Source: an uncultured Erysipelotrichaceae bacterium
Lineage (GTDB): Bacteria; Bacillota_I; Bacilli_A; Erysipelotrichales; Erysipelotrichaceae
Assembly (NCBI GenBank): GCA_910586285.1
Contig: CAJUGR010000029.1
Location: 1 to 16,385 of the forward strand
Direction: 5' to 3'
DNA length: 16,385 nt
Below, piece after piece: positions 5,383-13,752 of the stretch. Both the position numbers and the translations under genes were made by a program. The first letter of the stretch is position 1. Each line of letters begins with the position of its first letter. The notes under the pieces are model-generated. The model was not told the DNA's origin. It was given only the letters and a program-made list of their open reading frames with translations, and made no database searches.

Positions 5383-6534
5383 TTACTTGGCCATTTTCAT
5401 GCCGCTAGAGTAAGAAGATAATACATTCGATGGATATGAATAAATCATCTGTGATTGTTTCCGCTGTCGTTCAATAGCCAGATTGATCAATTCATCCAAC
5501 AACCGGGAAAAGGTAAGACCCTTCTGTTCAAACAAATAGAATGACAGTGAGCCGGGGATCGTATTGATCTCATTTACATAGATTTGATCCGTAGCTTCGT
5601 CCAACAGGAAATCAATGCGCGCTACCCCACTGCCACGCAATACAGAAAAGCATTTTTGCGCCAAGGCTTCGATTTCTGCTTGACGTTGTGGCGAACACGA
5701 TGCCGGGATAATGCGATTGGCAGACACCATGCCCTTGCTTTTCCCGTTTCCTTCGTATTTATCACGATAGGAAAGGATCGCATCCCCTTTCAATACTTCT
5801 TCCACACAGCTTACCTGCATATGACATTCATCCCCTAACACCGCGCAGTTATATTCTCGCAACTCGCTTAGGCATCGCTCGATGACTAAGTGGTCATCAT
5901 ATAAAAACGCTTCCTGTAATGCATCATCCAATTCTTCCGCGTTCTTGACCAACTGTATACCGACACTGGAACCGAGATTCGCCGGTTTCACAATCAGCGG
6001 GAATCCGAGTGCCTCACATTGCGGCAATACCGTTTCTGATTGTGCATCACTGCGGCTGAGGGCAAACCAATCGACAAGCGGCAGACCATTTCCCTCTAAC
6101 AGCTGTTTCATAATCACTTTATCCTGACCGATCAGCGCACCTGCCATATCGCTGCCAACGAACGGAATCCCCAGCATTCGTAAATACCCCTGCACACTGC
6201 CATCCTCGCCATACGTACCATGCATGATCGGAAAAATCAAATCCACCTCACGCTCTTTGTTAAACAAACCTGTAAGCTTGCGAACGGCCGCACCATTGCC
6301 TTTCGCATATAAGGTTACCGGCGTTAACTTAGTGATCAGCGCATCCAAATCCTTAAAGTTCTTCATATCCCTTAACAGCGCATCTTGATAAAAGCAATGA
6401 TCCTTTGCGACATAGATCGGAATCACTTCATAGCGATCGGGATCCAGGTGATCCATCGCCTGCATCGCCGAAAGAATACTGATTTCATGCTCCACCGACG
6501 CTCCGCCGAATAACACGCCGATTCGTAATTTCAT
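5383..6534 (-). CDS. ddl: D-alanine--D-alanine ligase
   Basis: This 383-residue ATP-grasp enzyme joins two D-alanines for the peptidoglycan stem peptide in the cytoplasm. Visible marks are LFGGASVEHEISILSA at 8-23 (Glu15 for the first D-Ala), PIMHGTYGEDGSVQGYLRML at 102-121, PLIVKPANLGSSVGI (ATP and Ser) and DKY with Tyr260, the position of Tyr216 in E. coli DdlB (His in VanA). ARIDFLL and NEINTIPGSLSFYL carry the Mg-binding residues. The conserved Tyr argues for a D-Ala-D-Ala enzyme rather than D-Ala-D-Lac. A D-Ala-D-Ser preference cannot be excluded by eye. AGGTGG lies just before ATG 6534. An in-frame GTG at 6552 lacks a ribosome site. It follows murF by 48 bases with no terminator, so it is last in that operon. 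Confidence 0.95.
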   Translation of the reverse strand: MKLRIGVLFGGASVEHEISILSAMQAMDHLDPDRYEVIPIYVAKDHCFYQDALLRDMKNFKDLDALITKLTPVTLYAKGNGAAVRKLTGLFNKEREVDLIFPIMHGTYGEDGSVQGYLRMLGIPFVGSDMAGALIGQDKVIMKQLLEGNGLPLVDWFALSRSDAQSETVLPQCEALGFPLIVKPANLGSSVGIQLVKNAEELDDALQEAFLYDDHLVIERCLSELREYNCAVLGDECHMQVSCVEEVLKGDAILSYRDKYEGNGKSKGMVSANRIIPASCSPQRQAEIEALAQKCFSVLRGSGVARIDFLLDEATDQIYVNEINTIPGSLSFYLFEQKGLTFSRLLDELINLAIERQRKQSQMIYSYPSNVLSSYSSGMKMAK

Positions 6535-6582
6535 TACACCACCTGCTTTCACACATCAGTCTATGCGTTTATCACAAAATGG

Positions 6583-8160
6583 TTAATGGTTGAAAGCATC
6601 GGGCAGATCATTTTCAATCAGCGCGCAATCTCCTTGACTTGCGTGTTCGCGCAAATAAGCAAAGGCTTCTGCGGTGGTATCAACGATGTGAATTTGCGGA
6701 TCGGGATAGTGTATCTTTCGCAGTTCTGAATCAATATCGACGGTTTGAAGCTTGCCGATCAGAATGATTTCATCGGCACAGGTCGCCATTTTTTGCGCAT
6801 ACGCTTGATGCGCTGCCGCCGTAGCCTCTCCCAAATCCAAAAATCCCGGTGTCATCAGAAAGTGCTTGCCACTCATCGCTGCCAATACATCCAGCGCATA
6901 GGACGCTCCTTCCGGATTGGAATTATAAGAATCGTCTAACAGCGTATACCCTCCCATATCAATCGCCTGTAAACGATGCTCTGTATAAGGCAAATTCTTA
7001 ACGGCCGATATCATCTTGGATGGCGAAACATGAAGCGCCAAGGCACAGGCTACTGCCCCAAGAATATTCAACACATTGTGTTCCCCCAGCAAACGCGTTG
7101 TGAGGGAAAAAGAACCATCGGGAGTGATGACATCAAACTTTGTACCGGTGGCTTGATAGCGAATATTAACCGCTTTGATCATCGCTGTTTCCTCATGGAT
7201 ACCATAAGTAATGATTGTTTGAGGATGAGAAAGCGGATAGGCGCGGATCCACGAATTATCCACGTTCAAAACAGCGATCCCGTCTTTGGGCAACCGTTCC
7301 ACCAATCGCATCTTTTCTCGAACAATATTCTCTTGTGATCCGAATGTGGACAGATGCTGAGGACCGATAGCGGTAATGATTGCGATCGCAGGCTGCACCA
7401 AACGCGCCAGTTGTTCAATTTCCCCGACATGATCGGCTCCCATTTCCGCAATAAAAACTTGATGAAGGGGTTGAAGCTGAGTACGTATCGACAAGGTAAG
7501 TCCCATCAGATTGTTATAGGAATGAGGGGTTTTATACGTATAATACTGTTGTGAAAGTAACGCTGCTAAAATATGTTTCACACTCGTTTTGCCATAACTG
7601 CCGGTAATTCCGATCCGCATCAGATCATCACGTTTGCCTAATATCTGTTGGGCATCCTTAACATACCGGGCACGGATACGCTGCTCCACCGGTGTCAAAA
7701 TCCACAGCGCTAAAAACAGTGTTCCCCAAGGTAAAAAGTACCCAAACGGCAGAATCAAAAGCAGCATACGCCTTGATAAAAATACCATACCCAAAACAAT
7801 AATCAAAATCAGCACCGCTATTTGAATCAATGCCAAACGGCGGATACGATGGGTAACAACCAACTTTTTAATATAAGATTGCTGCTGCTCATGATACCAC
7901 CACATCCACGTATACAACGCATAACAGAAGCAACAAAACATCCACGTTGCGGTGGAATCAGGAAGAAAGCACAAACCACATAAAGGCAGAAAAGCAGCTG
8001 TCTGCCATAAGATTTGCCGCGATTGCCGCTGAATCGCCGCACCCAGCCATGTTTGATAGCGCCCGCTTTGGTAGCGGTTTTGTTGGATCATATGCAGCGA
8101 GCGCTTCAGTGGCACACTCATATAAAAAAGCATGATCACGATGAACAAAAAGCGCATCAT
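6583..8160 (-). CDS. murF: Membrane-anchored MurF-type Mur ligase
   Basis: This 525-residue protein would add D-Ala-D-Ala to UDP-MurNAc-tripeptide. Residues 1-160 hold about five membrane segments (near 2-18, 50-68, 72-88, 108-128 and 132-155) with a basic loop. They stand where normal MurF has its UDP-MurNAc-binding Rossmann-like domain. The catalytic part is intact: P-loop GITGSYGKTS at 184-193, HSYNNLMG at 213-220, AEMGADHVGEI at 239-249, GEHNVLN at 359-365, EHRLQ at 394-398 and DDSYNSNP at 409-416. It ends in IENDLPDAF. Its ATG overlaps the hydrolase stop (ATGA), with GGAG about eight bases upstream, so the two are translationally coupled. The ddl gene is directly downstream, so substrate maker and user are cotranscribed. 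The missing N-terminal domain leaves the exact acceptor open (UDP-MurNAc-peptide, or a lipid-linked form at the membrane). Confidence 0.87.
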   Translation of the reverse strand: MMRFLFIVIMLFYMSVPLKRSLHMIQQNRYQSGRYQTWLGAAIQRQSRQILWQTAAFLPLCGLCFLPDSTATWMFCCFCYALYTWMWWYHEQQQSYIKKLVVTHRIRRLALIQIAVLILIIVLGMVFLSRRMLLLILPFGYFLPWGTLFLALWILTPVEQRIRARYVKDAQQILGKRDDLMRIGITGSYGKTSVKHILAALLSQQYYTYKTPHSYNNLMGLTLSIRTQLQPLHQVFIAEMGADHVGEIEQLARLVQPAIAIITAIGPQHLSTFGSQENIVREKMRLVERLPKDGIAVLNVDNSWIRAYPLSHPQTIITYGIHEETAMIKAVNIRYQATGTKFDVITPDGSFSLTTRLLGEHNVLNILGAVACALALHVSPSKMISAVKNLPYTEHRLQAIDMGGYTLLDDSYNSNPEGASYALDVLAAMSGKHFLMTPGFLDLGEATAAAHQAYAQKMATCADEIILIGKLQTVDIDSELRKIHYPDPQIHIVDTTAEAFAYLREHASQGDCALIENDLPDAFNH

Positions 8161-8873
8161 AAGAAATACTCCATGATCGCCAAGAATCGCTGCGGTTGAT
8201 GAAAGTAGGCAAAATGATCATCATCTTCCAATACTACCAATGTTGCCTGAGGCATTTGCTTTTCCATTACCTTACCCATCCACAGCGGTGTAGCGGTATC
8301 CTTTTCCCCCCATACCAACAAGGTTGGTACCGTAATATCCTTTAATAATGGTTTCAGATCCTGTTTGACACTCGCCACCAGTACCCCACGCATCACCGGA
8401 CTGGCAGCTTGATAATCCGCACTGCCCATATGGCAGGCTATCCCCAGTCGCTTTTTGATTTTATACAATCCCACTTTACCGTAGTAAAGGGGCGAATGAT
8501 GATTGCGAATACCGGCCGCACCAGTCAATACCATTTTCTTTACCGGGAATTGACGCGCATACAAAAGCGCAATTCGCGCGCCGAAGGAATGTGCCACCAA
8601 GATTGGATGTTCTAATCCCAGCATTTTCACGCATTGATAAATACATTCCACATAATCTTGTAACTGCCAGGGACAAGGCGGTTCATCGCTTTCTCCAAAT
8701 CCGGGCAGATCCAGATTCACCACTTGATAATTCGCTTTAAAATGATCGGATATAAATTTCATCATGCGGATATCCTGACCCCAACCATGTAACAGAATCA
8801 TCGCTGATCCGCACCCTTCCAGAGTATAATGAATCTGTAACGGCTGTGCGTTTTTCATTATGATCAAGTCCAT
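8157..8873 (-). CDS. Alpha/beta hydrolase of the cell-wall operon
   Basis: This 238-residue protein has a typical alpha/beta hydrolase fold. ILLHGWGQD at 26-34 supplies the oxyanion loop and DLPGFGESDEP follows at 55-65. The nucleophile elbow AHSFGAR has Ser96, the acid is Asp192 in WGEKDTATP and the base is His220 in DDDHFAYF. The cap region at about 120-165 is short and basic. It has no signal peptide, so it is cytoplasmic. The substrate is unknown: esterase, or amidase action on an envelope metabolite, would suit the murF-ddl context, but that is inference. Upstream in-frame ATG codons (8921 and 8924) lie before the TATAAT box. The ATGs at 8873 and 8876 follow GAGGG, and 8873 has the better spacing. 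It is the first gene of the operon. Confidence 0.88.
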   Translation of the reverse strand: MDLIIMKNAQPLQIHYTLEGCGSAMILLHGWGQDIRMMKFISDHFKANYQVVNLDLPGFGESDEPPCPWQLQDYVECIYQCVKMLGLEHPILVAHSFGARIALLYARQFPVKKMVLTGAAGIRNHHSPLYYGKVGLYKIKKRLGIACHMGSADYQAASPVMRGVLVASVKQDLKPLLKDITVPTLLVWGEKDTATPLWMGKVMEKQMPQATLVVLEDDDHFAYFHQPQRFLAIMEYFL

Positions 8874-8894
8874 CATATCCCTCGCTTTCCGTAC

Positions 8895-8900
8895 ATTATA
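8895..8900 (-). promoter_or_regulatory. Promoter -10 of the hydrolase-murF-ddl operon
   Basis: A perfect TATAAT lies on the minus strand, with a predicted start near 8888 and GAGGG ribosome site just downstream. The -35 region is not convincing. Its position inside the longer open frame decides the hydrolase start. Confidence 0.6.
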
Positions 8901-8924
8901 TGAATCACCTTTCACTTTCATCAT

Positions 8925-8950
8925 AAAAAAAAACGTCTGTTTCCAGACGT
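8925..8950 (-). terminator. Terminator of the two-component operon
   Basis: On the minus strand ACGTCTG, a GAAA tetraloop and CAGACGT form a perfect 7-bp hairpin followed by nine T. It lies 33 bases after the kinase stop. Confidence 0.95.
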
Positions 8951-8983
8951 AAATCGACCTCTTCCGATCTATATTATGTTTTT

Positions 8984-10321
8984 TTATGATGCCTTGCTTC
9001 TGTCAATGCGGAAAATAACACCGTCACTGGTATTCTCACCACTGACTTCATAATGATTGGCCTGTACAACCTTAGCGACAATCGATAAGCCAAGCCCGAA
9101 CTTTCCGCCCTCTCCTTTTTCATAAGGCTTAAACAGCACCTTAAGGCGATCCTCATCAATACACGGCCCATCATTGGCGATCGTAAGTTCCTGATCATGA
9201 AGCGTAATCTCAATGCGGCTTTTCGCATAGCGCAGCGCATTTTCCATAATGTTTTCCACTGTTACCCGCCATGCTTCTTCCAATCCATCAAAGAATACAT
9301 CCTCTAAATCAGTAATAATTTCGATATCCGGATTGATCACTTTAACATTAAGCAATACCATTTCAATGACGCTCTTCATTGGGGTTTGCGCACCTTCGGT
9401 ATCCTGGGAAACCAAATATTCAACCCGATTCAAGTATAATAAGCTATACACTTTCTTCTCTAAACGATCGGCATTCTCAATGATGACATCAACACTCTTT
9501 TCCAGTGTATCATAAGGATAAATACCGTCTTTGATACTCTCTCCATATGATTTGATCGTAGCGATCGGTGTTTTTAAGTCATGCGAAATATTATGAATCA
9601 TATCCTCTTTGGTTCGCTCTTGTTTTAACAGTTCATGATGCATGGAAACCAAAGCATCCGCCAATTCACCGATTTCATCCTCACGATTAACCTTAAGATC
9701 AGGCAGACTGGTACTGAATTTCATTCGCTCGATATATTTACGAATCTGATTCAGCGGATGGATTAACGATGCCACCCAACTCATCAAAATAATGAAAAAG
9801 AAACCGACAACCATGACCGTCAGGTTGATCACCGATGAAACCAAATCATCTTTAAATGTACTTAATTCCTCACTGCGGGTAAAAGTAATCAACACCGCAT
9901 CATCATGAACGGCTACCACGCTGTAATAGGTTTTGTCTCCCATATACGTATAAGTTTGTGGCACATAGGTTGCCCGCATCGCTTTCTCATACATGTCATA
10001 ATAACGCGGTGAGGAAATGTCGATCTCCTCATATCCCTTACCCAAATAATATGCCTTACCCTGAATGATGATGATATTGGTCATTGAGAAGTCACCCACA
10101 TCCAGATACAAATAAGCATTTTCATCAGAACGCAGCTTTTCCGCAATCGTATTTTGTGTGTTCTCTAGATCCGCAAAGGTTTTGGTTTGTATGACAATAT
10201 CGACCTTTTGATTCAAATACACAAAAAAGAATGCGAAGAAAAAGATAATGAAAAAGAAGATTAGCGTAAATAACTGTTGAGACAGCGTTAAACGCTTAAT
10301 AAATAGTGAAAAACGCTTCAT
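8984..10321 (-). CDS. Sensor histidine kinase
   Basis: This 445-residue membrane kinase has a first membrane segment at about 14-37 (very Phe-rich) and an outer sensor region at 38-160. The second membrane segment at 162-186 is followed by a HAMP linker to about 238. The HisKA domain has MIHNISHDLKTP with phospho-acceptor His247. The ATPase domain has the N box ENIMENALRYA at 356-366, the G1-type NDGPCID at 383-389 and the G2-type GKFGLGLSI at 406-414. The sensor region resembles no ligand domain I can name. It begins three bases after the response regulator stop, so they are cotranscribed and almost certainly a pair. The signal is unknown; the position between two cell-wall operons suggests envelope sensing, as inference only. 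Confidence 0.94.
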   Translation of the reverse strand: MKRFSLFIKRLTLSQQLFTLIFFFIIFFFAFFFVYLNQKVDIVIQTKTFADLENTQNTIAEKLRSDENAYLYLDVGDFSMTNIIIIQGKAYYLGKGYEEIDISSPRYYDMYEKAMRATYVPQTYTYMGDKTYYSVVAVHDDAVLITFTRSEELSTFKDDLVSSVINLTVMVVGFFFIILMSWVASLIHPLNQIRKYIERMKFSTSLPDLKVNREDEIGELADALVSMHHELLKQERTKEDMIHNISHDLKTPIATIKSYGESIKDGIYPYDTLEKSVDVIIENADRLEKKVYSLLYLNRVEYLVSQDTEGAQTPMKSVIEMVLLNVKVINPDIEIITDLEDVFFDGLEEAWRVTVENIMENALRYAKSRIEITLHDQELTIANDGPCIDEDRLKVLFKPYEKGEGGKFGLGLSIVAKVVQANHYEVSGENTSDGVIFRIDRSKAS

Positions 10322-10324
10322 GTC

Positions 10325-10984
10325 TTATCCTAGCCGATAGCCGAAGCCGTATATCGTATGAATGTTTAAATTTGGCAGTTTCTTGCGCAGTCGCCGCAAG
10401 GTATCATCGACCACACGATCACTGCCGTAATAGTTTTCTTCCCATACATTGGTTAAAATCATTTCCCGTGAGAATGCCAGTCCCTTGTTTTTGATAAACA
10501 TCATCAAGAGATCAAATTCTTTGGTGGTTAAATCAATCTCCAAACCGCCGTCAAATACTTTTCGCTGTTCTTCATCCAGTTCATAACCGTCAATGGTGAT
10601 ACGATTGTTGTCATTTTTATAAACGCGCTTCATAACATTATTGACACGCAATACCAGTTCTTTCGGAGAAAACGGTTTGGTAATATAATCATCACTGCCT
10701 TTTTCCAAGCCAATAATGCGGTCAAATTCCTTATCGCGGGCCGACATGAAAATGACCGGAATTTCCGCTTCCTGTAAACGAATTTCTTCAATCAAATCAA
10801 AACCGCTTTTATCATCCAACATGATATCCAAAATCCACAAATGTACATCATCATCACTGACATGGGCGCTAGCTTCTTCATATGTATAATAGGATCTTAC
10901 CTCGTATCCTTCTTTTTTTAAATATTGCGCAACGAGATCGTTGATCGCTACTTCATCTTCAACAACACAAATTACTTTTTTCAT
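10325..10984 (-). CDS. OmpR/PhoB-family response regulator
   Basis: This 219-residue protein has a receiver domain at 1-118, with acidic residues EDE at 9-11, phospho-acceptor Asp53 in LWILDIMLDD, Ser81 in FMSARD and Lys103 in YITKPFSPKEL. A winged-helix DNA-binding domain spans about 122-219, with LTTKEFDLLMMF, VDDTLRRLRKKL and a terminal TIYGFGYRLG. It acts as a transcription factor activated by the kinase encoded immediately downstream. GGGAGGTG lies about seven bases before ATG 10984. The open frame extends 15 codons further upstream into the intergenic terminator region, which is not credible as coding. The targets are unknown. Confidence 0.95.
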   Translation of the reverse strand: MKKVICVVEDEVAINDLVAQYLKKEGYEVRSYYTYEEASAHVSDDDVHLWILDIMLDDKSGFDLIEEIRLQEAEIPVIFMSARDKEFDRIIGLEKGSDDYITKPFSPKELVLRVNNVMKRVYKNDNNRITIDGYELDEEQRKVFDGGLEIDLTTKEFDLLMMFIKNKGLAFSREMILTNVWEENYYGSDRVVDDTLRRLRKKLPNLNIHTIYGFGYRLG

Positions 10985-11020
10985 CTTTAACACCTCCCTA
11001 ACATTGTACAGTAAAAAAGC

Positions 11021-11058
11021 AAAAAACAAAAGGACTTTCTTATAGTCCTTTTGTTTTT
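11021..11058. terminator. Terminator of the cdaA-cdaR-glmM operon, overlapping the glmM stop
   Basis: AAAACAAAAGGACT (11023-11036) pairs perfectly with AGTCCTTTTGTTTT (11044-11057), a 14-bp stem with a 7-base loop. Read on the minus strand it ends in TTTTTT. The last four sense codons of glmM form one arm and its TAA falls at 11040-11042, in the loop. It is A/T flanked on both sides, but only minus-strand transcription needs it. Confidence 0.88.
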
Positions 11059-12374
11059 ATATAATTTACGACTTGATTAACATAGCGCTCACATAATTCA
11101 TCGCTCTTCGCTTCCACCATGACTCGCACCAACGGTTCGGTACCACTGGGACGCACAAGAATTCGGCCGTCACGCCCCAATGCATCCTCTACTGCTTTGA
11201 CCTCTTTTAACAATCCTTCATCATGTAAGGCCTGTTGTTTGTCTTTGACCTCAACATTGATTAACAGCTGCGGATAAATGAATAAATCTTCACTCAATTC
11301 TTTGAGCGATTTTCCCGTTTTCTTCATCACCTTTAACAGCTGCATTGCCGTTAACAAACCGTCACCGGTATTCGCATATTCTTTGAAGATGATATGTCCG
11401 CTCTGTTCACCGCCAATCGAGTAGTTATTTTCATTCATACATTCAAATACATACTTATCACCGACCTGAGTTTGTTCATATTCGATGCCTCTGCGATCCA
11501 ATGCACGATACAAACCGAGATTGGACATGACAGTCGTTACGACTTTATTGTCGTTGAGGGTGTGATGATCATGCATATCACATCCACAAATATACATCGT
11601 ATGATCACCGGTGATCAAGTTTCCGTCTTCATCCACCGCAATTAAACGATCGGCATCACCGTCAAAGGCAAAGCCAGCTTGGAATTTTCCTTCCCGTACC
11701 AGTTTTTGTAAGGCTTCAGGATGGGTAGACCCGCAATCCGTATTGATATTCACACCATTGGCTTCGCTGTGAATGACCTTAGCTTCCGCACCGAGATCGC
11801 GCAATACACAAGCCGCACAAGAGGTCGCACTGCCGTTAGCCAGATCCAATGCGATCTTCATTCCTTTGAAGTCACAATCAATTAAGGATTTCAGCCATTC
11901 TTCATAAATTGTAAGACCTTCCTGCCAATAAATCACATGACCGAGAGCCTCATTGATCGCCATATCAATATCGGTTTTACCATCGATATAATCCTCAATT
12001 TCTTCTTCCACAGCGGGATTCATTTTCATTCCAAGGTGATTAAACAACTTGATGCCGTTATCATAGAAGGGATTGTGACTGGCGGATACCATCATTCCGC
12101 AGTCAAATCCTTCGTGCTGAACCAGATACGATACGCTCGGGGTCGGGCATACATCCAAGAGGTACACCTCAGCTCCGGCAGAACTTGCGCCGGCCGCCAA
12201 GGCCATTTCAAACATATCACCGGACAAGCGTGTATCCTTACCGATCAATAATTTTGCGTGTCGTTCTTTACTGTAATACCACCCCAGATATTGGCCGATA
12301 CGAACTGCCATATCTAAAGTCAAAGTGTCGTTGGCACGTCCTCGTGCCCCGTCTGTTCCGAAATATCTGCTCAT
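11040..12374 (-). CDS. glmM: Phosphoglucosamine mutase
   Basis: This 444-residue enzyme interconverts glucosamine-6-phosphate and glucosamine-1-phosphate, the step feeding UDP-GlcNAc and so peptidoglycan. Visible are the N-terminal RYFGTDGARGRAN, the active-site loop MVSASHNPFYDNGIK with phospho-Ser99, the metal loop DGDADR at 238-243, the sugar loop GGEQSGHI and the phosphate loop RPSGTEPLVRVM near the end. Length is normal for GlmM. The start is ATG 12374, with GGGAGTG just upstream, four bases after the cdaR stop. The open frame reaches 18 codons back into cdaR but has no ribosome site there. The order cdaA-cdaR-glmM is the classical Firmicute operon. GlmM is known to bind and restrain CdaA in Bacillus, Lactococcus and Listeria. 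Confidence 0.97.
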   Translation of the reverse strand: MSRYFGTDGARGRANDTLTLDMAVRIGQYLGWYYSKERHAKLLIGKDTRLSGDMFEMALAAGASSAGAEVYLLDVCPTPSVSYLVQHEGFDCGMMVSASHNPFYDNGIKLFNHLGMKMNPAVEEEIEDYIDGKTDIDMAINEALGHVIYWQEGLTIYEEWLKSLIDCDFKGMKIALDLANGSATSCAACVLRDLGAEAKVIHSEANGVNINTDCGSTHPEALQKLVREGKFQAGFAFDGDADRLIAVDEDGNLITGDHTMYICGCDMHDHHTLNDNKVVTTVMSNLGLYRALDRRGIEYEQTQVGDKYVFECMNENNYSIGGEQSGHIIFKEYANTGDGLLTAMQLLKVMKKTGKSLKELSEDLFIYPQLLINVEVKDKQQALHDEGLLKEVKAVEDALGRDGRILVRPSGTEPLVRVMVEAKSDELCERYVNQVVNYIKTKGL

Positions 12375-12378
12375 AAAA

Positions 12379-13752
12379 TCACTCCCTACTCTTGAATTCC
12401 AATTTGATTGTCTGGCTTGATAATTCATAGGTTACCAGCTTGTTGGTGCCGGAGACACTCAACGGTATATCATATACACCCGGTTCGCTAACGCTACTGA
12501 AATCCGCCACAATCGTAATATCATTTTTATTGATGCTTTCAATTTGTGCCTTCGCGCCAACCAAAGTCACCTTCATCGTACTTGATCCGTTACCGACCAC
12601 GCGCACATCGTAATTGGCACTCGGTGCATTCTTATACTGAATCGGAATATTCGCAATATCCTTTTTCTGTGCATCTTCGATCTTAATATCGATCATGACA
12701 TTTTTTAATGACGCCTTGGTTACCTTAGAAGGTAAATTGATCGGCATAGTGATCTTCTGATCTGAATTCAAATTGTTTACCGGAATATAGATCGGTAATT
12801 CCGTTATAGATTCCAATACATCCTCCGGCGCATAGATCGTTACGGCCTGCGAATCCAGTTTGTATGATGCAATGGCTTTGCCATCCGGCATTGTACCATT
12901 CGGAATCAAAGTAATCGGAATCGGCTTATTTGGTGTAGACACCTGTACTTTCGCTTTCACCGATGTCGGTCGGATATCCACTTGAATTCGATTACCTAAC
13001 TGATCATAGGCCGCAATCTCGGCATCAGTTTCAAAGTTGGAGTTTACATCGGATACATCAATCAGAGCTTTAACAAACGCAATTTTATTCAAAGTTTCAC
13101 TGGATGCTCGAACAACAACTTCTCCCTGTTCAAATTCCGGCTCGCTCAACGCGTAAATCGAATCCATTTTACTTGTATAGACAAAGTCATAACCCAGTGT
13201 ATAGCGCTTTGATTCCTTACGCTTGATGCTCACCACTGCGGTACTCGGCTTGATGATAACCTCCAAGCGGGAGGAAAAGTTTTTCGGCTGCAAGGTCACA
13301 TCGTGAGTACCCTCCGTCAATCCGCTTAAATCAGCAACAATCTGGTAATTGTCCTGAAGATTCAACATTTGTAAATCACTGGATTCCCCAATGACTTCCA
13401 CCGTCACATTTTCCGGGATTCCACTGACTTCATAGGCCTGTTCAGAGACAATGGTACTTACACTTAAATTATTTAAAGTTTTCACTTCACGATTTGCCTT
13501 AAACAAATCAAAGTCATCATTACTTCCGACCATAAAGCAGAATAGCAATGCGATAATCAACGCGACCAGTTTGCCATGCTTCTGATTAAATAACAGACGA
13601 TCAATCCAGCTGCTCATCCAACGGAAGAAGCGGGCTACGCTGGTTTCCATACTGGCATAAGTTTTCGCAAAGGTTTGACTTTTTTCCGCAATCGCTTTCG
13701 CTAACTCGGTTTTTCCTTCCGCGCTTAGCTGCGATTTCTTTTTCTTAGCCAT
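12379..13752 (-). CDS. cdaR: YbbR-domain regulator of diadenylate cyclase
   Basis: This 457-residue protein has a 60-residue basic cytoplasmic head (MAKKKKSQ at the start), a single membrane segment at about 61-76 and a long outer part. The outer part is built of repeated YbbR domains, seen as recurring V-V-KA-V patterns such as VIIKPSTAVVSIKRK, RPTSVKAKVQV and ELSSQTIKLEFKSRE. In Bacillus, Listeria and relatives, CdaR binds CdaA through the membrane and modulates its activity. The start codon overlaps the cdaA TGA by one base (TGATG), and the AAGGAGGTG ribosome site encodes the last cdaA residues. The N-terminal head is lysine-rich, as is the CdaA tail. Confidence 0.94.
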   Translation of the reverse strand: MAKKKKSQLSAEGKTELAKAIAEKSQTFAKTYASMETSVARFFRWMSSWIDRLLFNQKHGKLVALIIALLFCFMVGSNDDFDLFKANREVKTLNNLSVSTIVSEQAYEVSGIPENVTVEVIGESSDLQMLNLQDNYQIVADLSGLTEGTHDVTLQPKNFSSRLEVIIKPSTAVVSIKRKESKRYTLGYDFVYTSKMDSIYALSEPEFEQGEVVVRASSETLNKIAFVKALIDVSDVNSNFETDAEIAAYDQLGNRIQVDIRPTSVKAKVQVSTPNKPIPITLIPNGTMPDGKAIASYKLDSQAVTIYAPEDVLESITELPIYIPVNNLNSDQKITMPINLPSKVTKASLKNVMIDIKIEDAQKKDIANIPIQYKNAPSANYDVRVVGNGSSTMKVTLVGAKAQIESINKNDITIVADFSSVSEPGVYDIPLSVSGTNKLVTYELSSQTIKLEFKSRE

